From assembly GCA_030592655.1 (NCBI GenBank), contig JAUVIQ010000119.1, positions 1-9,320 of the forward strand: a stretch of DNA of 9,320 nt, read 5' to 3'. Positions 4,910 through 9,320 of this stretch are shown here, one piece after another. Each line of letters opens with the position of its first letter. Positions within the stretch are counted from its first letter, which is position 1. Below the pieces are notes generated by a model, which made no database searches, had not been told where the DNA came from, and saw only the letters and a program-made list of their open reading frames with translations. The DNA comes from Planctomycetales bacterium (GTDB lineage Bacteria; Planctomycetota; Phycisphaerae; SM23-33). The position numbers and the translations under genes are program-made.

Positions 4910-6916
4910 ATGTTTAATCGCCGAATTTTGCGTTTGTCGTGTGGGCTGGCGGTATTGGCGTGTATGTCGGTGCAGGCAATGGGCCAGACCAGGAAAATCC
5001 CCGCCGGGCTGCACATACCCAAGGGTAATCAAAGAAACTTCAACATCACATTGCGCGACGGGGCGGGTCATCAATGGCAGTTCCAGCGTTACCTCAACGT
5101 TTACGGCGGGATAAACTATATTTACAGCGGCGGGCTTTATTGCCAGATTAACGGGTCAAACGTCCGGTCCAACAACAACATGGTATGGATGAACAAAGCC
5201 GGCGATGAGGTAGAGATCGGACCGTACACACGCAACAACTGCCAGATTTACCGACGGGCCAAGGTTTATCGCAACCAGAGTCTAACGCGCTGGATGGACA
5301 TCTTCGTCAATACGACTTCTTCCAAGCAGGTCGTCCCTGTACGTATCTACTCAAGCCTCAACCGAAACGTCTCGCGGACTATTACCTCATCGGGGGCAAA
5401 CACCTTCGGTAAAAAGGACTGGGCGTTCATTACGGAACATCAGAATGTCAGCCTGCTCCACGTCGTCTGCGGAAAGAGGAGCAAACTTCGACCGACCGTC
5501 AATGCCGGCGGGAATACGATATACGCTAATTACTCGGTTACCGTTCCGCCCGGCGGGGTGGCGATTTTGAGCTACTTTGAAGCCCAGGGAAACAGCACAT
5601 CCCAACTTCAAAAGACACTATCGCAGTTCAACGCTCGCAAAATGTTCAGCGACCTGCCATCCGCCGTTCGCAGGCTCATTGTCAATTTCCGCAGCGGCGG
5701 CGGAATTGAGGACATCGAACTGGATCGCAGCGGGACCGCCGACGTGGTAATCCGGAAAAACGGGGATGTGATCTCCGGGAAAATCGCCAACAAAGAATTC
5801 GTCATCGAACCGTTTTTCGGAAAACTGACCCTTCCGGCCAAGGACGTCATCGGATTCGTCGCCGTTACCGGACAGGAATCAACCGTTCACGCGATAGTCA
5901 CAGGCGGGCAGGTTATTACCGGAAAACTCACCGACGCCGTCATTACACTGACCATTCCAACAGGCGGGGAACTGAAGATACCTTTTTCCCGTATCAAGGA
6001 GTGTTCCTACCGTATCAGCAAAGCCAGGCCTGACGATTCGTCCCCGCCCGGTCCGTTAATCGTCCTGCGGACGGGTGATCGCCTGGCGTTCGACCCTGCC
6101 GATCTGAAATGCACGTTCAAGACCCGACACGGACCGATCAAACTTCTCGGTAAAGACCTGACGAAAATTTTACTGGACCACAAAAACAGCGGCGTCCATC
6201 GTGCACGATTCGTCAACGGATCGATGCTGGCGGGGATATTAGGGCCTGAAAAAATCGTCCTTCCCCTGAAACTCGGACCTGAACTGAACGTCTCACGCAA
6301 CATGATCCTGGCAATTTATTTCGCCGAAAAAGAAGAAGAAAATTCGGCGAAAACGCACGTGATTCTCAATAACGAAGACGAACTTTTCGGACGACTCGTC
6401 GATAAGGCGTTCGAGTTGGTTACCGATTTCGGAACGATCAGCGTCAAACCGGAAAACATCACGGAAATATCCTTCAGCGTTCAGAACCCGGGTCAGGCCA
6501 CTATAAAAATGTGGGACGGTTCGACGCTTCAGGGAAAACTTAGTCGCCAGACGCTTCGTTTCGCCGTCCAGCCGGGACCTGAACTGGACCTGCACGTCGG
6601 GCACATCGTAGAGATTATCAGGCCTAACGCCCTGCCGCCGGATACGACCGTCAAACTCGTCGAAAAATACATCGCCATGCTGTCGGCAGCCAATTACAAG
6701 GACAGGCAGGAAGCGCAGGAAGAGTTAATCCGCATGGGTCCGACAATCGCCCCGCTCCTGCGAGAACACGTCAAAGACCCCGACCCGGAGGTCCGACAGC
6801 GAATCCGAAACATACTCGACAAACTCGGAGCGCAGGTCCCCGGTGCCGGAAAAACTCCTCCTCATCGAGGTCCGAACGTCGTTCCTTTCCGGGGGAAGAT
6901 GATGATAGGGGGCTGA
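4910..6916 (+). CDS. Secreted protein with six alternating beta repeats and a HEAT-like C-terminal segment
   Basis: I do not recognise a named family. The 668-residue product begins with a signal peptide (basic residues 4-8, hydrophobic 9-20, likely cleavage after VQA at 21-23). Residues about 26-260 form a beta-rich domain containing RWMDIFVNTT and a PPGG...SYFEAQ motif. Six tandem units of about 48 residues start near 278, 326, 383, 430, 482 and 530. Each resembles small Sm/SH3-like strands of the pattern NGD-x-x-x-G-x-[IL]. They alternate between FG-type and GPEL-type subtypes. Residues 580-640 hold a helical HEAT-like segment (YKDRQEAQEELIRMG, then DPDPEVRQRIRNIL), typical of planctomycete secreted proteins. 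AAAAGGA-like bases at 4899-4904 favour ATG 4910 over GTG 4907. The downstream neighbour is a paralogue 68 bases away, probably co-transcribed. A binding or scaffolding role outside the cytoplasm is inferred; no catalytic residues are visible. Confidence 0.82.
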   Translation: MFNRRILRLSCGLAVLACMSVQAMGQTRKIPAGLHIPKGNQRNFNITLRDGAGHQWQFQRYLNVYGGINYIYSGGLYCQINGSNVRSNNNMVWMNKAGDEVEIGPYTRNNCQIYRRAKVYRNQSLTRWMDIFVNTTSSKQVVPVRIYSSLNRNVSRTITSSGANTFGKKDWAFITEHQNVSLLHVVCGKRSKLRPTVNAGGNTIYANYSVTVPPGGVAILSYFEAQGNSTSQLQKTLSQFNARKMFSDLPSAVRRLIVNFRSGGGIEDIELDRSGTADVVIRKNGDVISGKIANKEFVIEPFFGKLTLPAKDVIGFVAVTGQESTVHAIVTGGQVITGKLTDAVITLTIPTGGELKIPFSRIKECSYRISKARPDDSSPPGPLIVLRTGDRLAFDPADLKCTFKTRHGPIKLLGKDLTKILLDHKNSGVHRARFVNGSMLAGILGPEKIVLPLKLGPELNVSRNMILAIYFAEKEEENSAKTHVILNNEDELFGRLVDKAFELVTDFGTISVKPENITEISFSVQNPGQATIKMWDGSTLQGKLSRQTLRFAVQPGPELDLHVGHIVEIIRPNALPPDTTVKLVEKYIAMLSAANYKDRQEAQEELIRMGPTIAPLLREHVKDPDPEVRQRIRNILDKLGAQVPGAGKTPPHRGPNVVPFRGKMMIGG

Positions 6917-6968
6917 TGATAAGGTAACAAAGACGTATTAATCGCCTGTGAAAACATCCGACTTGCTT

Positions 6969-6975
6969 GAGGAGA
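6969..6975 (+). promoter_or_regulatory. Ribosome binding site that sets the start of the second repeat protein
   Basis: GAGGAGA lies nine bases before ATG 6985. An in-frame TTG at 6967 overlaps this site and would put it inside the coding sequence, adding the unlikely residues MRRCKD before the signal peptide. The later ATG is therefore the better start. Confidence 0.75.
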
Positions 6976-6984
6976 TGCAAAGAT

Positions 6985-9195
6985 ATGAAATATACGATTC
7001 GTCCGGGCGTTGTATTAATCCTGATTGTCGGCTTCGCGGGGGCTTCCTTTGCGCAGTTGAGAGCGATAAGGCGTTCTCGCCCGCGCCCACCGACCACGCC
7101 CATCGTATCGGCCAAGGGGGGTATTCACCTTCCCGGCGGGCGAAGTTCCGGTCTTCCGTGGGTTACGACGGATTCGCCCGGATACCGGTGGGACATCGCA
7201 AGCGATGGGAAAATCTCCGACGGAAGCAACGACGCATACGACGGCGGGATGCAGTTGCAGGTCAACGGTGTGGCTTTTCGTTCTCAATCTACCGCAAGAT
7301 TGAGCGCCGACGGAAATGAAATCGAGATAGGATGGCGGTACAACAACCTCAGCATCTCCCGCCGGATATTCGTCAACAAAAAGGCGGGTTATTGCCGGTG
7401 GATCGACATCTTCGAAAACACCACCTCTGCGAAGGTAAATGTTTCGCTTCGCTACTATTCCAACATGGGCGACCCCACCAACAGAACGCATACGACATCA
7501 GGCGACGCCGCTATTACCGCAGAGGACTGGGGAATTGTAACGGCTGGGGCGGCGAACTCCTCTCGCCCGGCAATTGTACACGTCTTCGCGACACCCGACG
7601 CGAAATTCAGACCGACCTTCTCGTTTTCACGAAGCAACGACAGCCTGTACTACAACACCACAATCAAGGTCCCTGCCGGCAAGGCCGTCGCACTTTGTTT
7701 CTTCGAGGCCCAGCGACGCCCTTACGACAAGGCCGTCGGTTTTCTTAAAGACTTCGATCCAGCCGCCGAGCTGCTGCTGGTACCGGCGCCGTTGCGAAAA
7801 ATAATCCTGAACATGACCGACGGGGGTACGTTGACCCTCGGCAGCCTCAAACTCAAACGCGACAAGAAGGTCGATCTTCTCGTCCTCGCCAACGGTAACG
7901 AACTTCGCGGCAGGATAACCAATAAAGAATATGTGCTGCGGACTGATTTCGGCCTGTTGACTATACCCGCCGACGGAGTTATCGGTCTGTCGGGTCGGTC
8001 TCGCGTGCATAATCGCGTACACATGGCGATGACCGGCGGGCAGATAATCGCCGGCGAACTGACCAGCGGACCTGTGGCGATCAAACTTTCCGACGGGACC
8101 GATCTGAAAATCGAGGCGAAGGGTTTGACCCTGGCGACCTATCGCATATCGCCTCAAAAGCCCGGAAAAGTCACTACCGCCGATTCGATGGCGGTGTTCC
8201 GAACCGGAGCGAGGCTCGCTTTCGGTGGCGCTGACGGTCCAATGACGTTCCTCACGCCGTACGGCGCGATTGACCTTTTGGCCGAGGGATTGCGGTCAAT
8301 CGAGATGGACACGCCCGACGGCGGGCTGCACCGGGCGATTTTCCGCAACGGCTCGACGCTCGCGGGACTGTTGAAGGATGAACGAATCCGCCTGAAACTC
8401 GAACTCGCCCCGGCCACGCTCACCGAAGGAAAATCGACCGTAGAGGTCTCGCGCCGGCAACTCAAGCGATTCTTCTTCGCGGGAAAACCGATCAAAACCC
8501 AAGGCCAGGCCAGGTTGATTTTCCGAAACGCCGATAAAATCTACGGAAACTTCGCCGATAAGAAACTGACCATTCGCGGTAATCTCGGTGATGTTTCGGT
8601 GGCTTCTTCCAAGATCGCCAAGGCTGAATTCAGCGCCGCCGCTCCGGGGCAGGTCAAACTGACCTTGCGCGACGGGACCGTACTGAACGGGAAACTCGCC
8701 GACGATTACATCAGATTCCAAATCGAACCGGGGCCAGTGCTCAAAATCTTCACCGGGCACATAAAATCAATCACCGGCGCAGCCAGGCCGAAACCGACGA
8801 ACGAAACCCATAAAAAACCCGCCACGCCAACAGTACACACCAACAGGGTTCCATCTACCGAAAAAAGGGCCAATGCCAAACTCGAGGCCAGGAAAAAAGC
8901 GAAAAAGGCCGAGATTGAAGAGTTGAAACGATGTCTGGAGCATATCCGGAAACAACAGGTTGCGGTAAAGAAACTCTTCGATAATGAGCGCGCAGCAATA
9001 GCCAAGAACGCCAACGATCCAGAGGCACAGGCGAAATTACATAAAATGCTGAAGAATCACGAGCAAAGGCTCGTCAGCCAAGAAGAAGTACTTGCGAAAA
9101 GGATCGCCGAGGTCGAGGCCTCGCTGAAAAAAATCCAGTCAGGAAAGTGGATTTATAATGGCAGCAAGTGGGTAAAAATCACCAAGAAACCGTAG
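6985..9195 (+). CDS. Secreted paralogue with six alternating beta repeats and a coiled-coil C-terminus
   Basis: This 736-residue protein is a paralogue of the upstream product and belongs to no family I can name. A signal peptide (MKYTIRPGVVLILIVGFAGA, cleavage likely after SFA at 21-23) precedes a beta-rich domain with RWIDIFENTT and PAGK...CFFEAQ, matching its neighbour motif for motif. Six beta repeats start near 296, 345, 402, 449, 509 and 557, again alternating in subtype. Repeat four carries an insertion of about eight residues (near TLTEGKST) absent from the paralogue. The HEAT-like tail is replaced by a Pro/Thr-rich linker and a long Lys/Glu/Ala-rich coiled coil (about 626-715), ending in GKWIYNGSKWVKI. 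The coiled coil suggests oligomerisation or an extended stalk. With only 68 bases and no clear promoter between them, the two genes are probably one operon. Its function is unknown; an extracytoplasmic structural or binding role is inferred. Confidence 0.82.
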   Translation: MKYTIRPGVVLILIVGFAGASFAQLRAIRRSRPRPPTTPIVSAKGGIHLPGGRSSGLPWVTTDSPGYRWDIASDGKISDGSNDAYDGGMQLQVNGVAFRSQSTARLSADGNEIEIGWRYNNLSISRRIFVNKKAGYCRWIDIFENTTSAKVNVSLRYYSNMGDPTNRTHTTSGDAAITAEDWGIVTAGAANSSRPAIVHVFATPDAKFRPTFSFSRSNDSLYYNTTIKVPAGKAVALCFFEAQRRPYDKAVGFLKDFDPAAELLLVPAPLRKIILNMTDGGTLTLGSLKLKRDKKVDLLVLANGNELRGRITNKEYVLRTDFGLLTIPADGVIGLSGRSRVHNRVHMAMTGGQIIAGELTSGPVAIKLSDGTDLKIEAKGLTLATYRISPQKPGKVTTADSMAVFRTGARLAFGGADGPMTFLTPYGAIDLLAEGLRSIEMDTPDGGLHRAIFRNGSTLAGLLKDERIRLKLELAPATLTEGKSTVEVSRRQLKRFFFAGKPIKTQGQARLIFRNADKIYGNFADKKLTIRGNLGDVSVASSKIAKAEFSAAAPGQVKLTLRDGTVLNGKLADDYIRFQIEPGPVLKIFTGHIKSITGAARPKPTNETHKKPATPTVHTNRVPSTEKRANAKLEARKKAKKAEIEELKRCLEHIRKQQVAVKKLFDNERAAIAKNANDPEAQAKLHKMLKNHEQRLVSQEEVLAKRIAEVEASLKKIQSGKWIYNGSKWVKITKKP

Positions 9196-9214
9196 CCGCA
9201 GCGCGGCGCCTTTT
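9195..9214 (+). terminator. Small hairpin and T-run after the second repeat-protein gene
   Basis: GCCGC (9195-9199) and GCGGC (9203-9207) pair perfectly around a 3-base loop. GCC and four T (9211-9214) follow. The stem begins on the last base of the stop codon. This is the layout of a weak intrinsic terminator; the short T-run and the three-base gap limit confidence. Confidence 0.4.
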
Positions 9215-9219
9215 GTGCA

Positions 9220-9265
9220 ACCGGAAACATGCTTTACACTTTGTACCGGGCACATGGTTTACACT
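9220..9265. repeat. Two-copy 21-bp direct repeat, possible insertion-sequence end
   Basis: ACCGGAAACATGCTTTACACT (9220-9240) and its copy at 9245-9265 agree at 18 of 21 positions with a 25-bp period. On the minus strand the shared core is TGTAAA-[GC]-CATGT-NN-CCGGT. Direct repeats of this TGTAAACCATGT...CCGGT kind resemble, from memory, sequences found at the ends of IS481-type elements in planctomycetes. No transposase is visible in the window; if the element is intact it would continue to one side or be a solo remnant. Confidence 0.6.
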
Positions 9266-9289
9266 TTTCATAAGTTTATGTAACCGTCT

Positions 9290-9320
9290 GGAGGCACTGG
9301 AGCGTAGCGGAAGTGCCTCC
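9290..9320. repeat. Perfect 9-bp stem-loop at the right edge
   Basis: GGAGGCACT (9290-9298) and AGTGCCTCC (9312-9320) are exact inverse copies around the 13-base spacer GGAGCGTAGCGGA. The same spacer with one change occurs on the minus strand at 4768-4780, also bracketed by complementary bases, so this may be a dispersed hairpin family. The window ends on the last base of the stem, so the element could extend further. Confidence 0.65.

Noticed and set aside
6967..6984. TTG 6967 as start of the second repeat protein
   Set aside because: It overlaps the Shine-Dalgarno sequence of ATG 6985 and would put an odd MRRCKD before a clean signal peptide.

Overview
The window looks like chromosomal DNA from a Planctomycetota bacterium, possibly the class Phycisphaerae. 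This is an inference, made without a database search, from the moderately high GC, long secreted repeat proteins, a HEAT-like tail of a style common in that phylum, a large membrane-bound sulfatase-fold enzyme, and short degenerate repeats between genes. I see no rRNA, tRNA, CRISPR array or complete transposase gene.

Left part (1-1082, minus strand). The first 21 codons or so of a secreted or membrane protein run off the left edge, with a strong ribosome binding site and an extended -10 promoter. Upstream of it, on the same strand, is a family 2 glycosyltransferase of the dolichyl/polyprenyl-phosphate sugar synthase type. Its last five codons and its stop codon lie inside a 7-bp tandem repeat. 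That repeat pairs with an inverted array further downstream to form a probable transcription terminator.

Middle part (1083-4645, plus strand). Divergent from the glycosyltransferase is a large membrane protein with about a dozen hydrophobic segments and a C-terminal sulfatase/phosphoglycerol-transferase-fold domain. The residue at its nucleophile position is Thr, so it is more likely a phospho-group transferase or hydrolase of the envelope than a true sulfatase. A near-consensus promoter sits where a naive TTG start would be called. A 76-bp imperfect hairpin then separates it from a small YfcE/MJ0936-type metallophosphoesterase.

Right part (4646-9320, plus strand). A 150-bp element with perfect 18-bp inverted ends fills the gap before two adjacent, co-directional paralogues of 668 and 736 residues. 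Both have a signal peptide, a shared beta-rich N-terminal domain, and six tandem ~48-residue beta repeats that alternate between two subtypes (a-b-a-b-a-b). Their C-termini differ: the first ends in a HEAT-like helical segment, the second in a long charged coiled coil. They probably form one transcription unit, from a TATAAT promoter at 4849-4877 to a small hairpin/T-run at 9195-9214. The window closes with a 25-bp-period direct repeat resembling an insertion-sequence end and a 9-bp-stem hairpin.

The glycosyltransferase and the membrane phosphatase-fold protein plausibly act together on lipid-linked sugars or envelope polymers. The two secreted repeat proteins are the least explained part of the window and the best candidate for an undescribed extracytoplasmic system.
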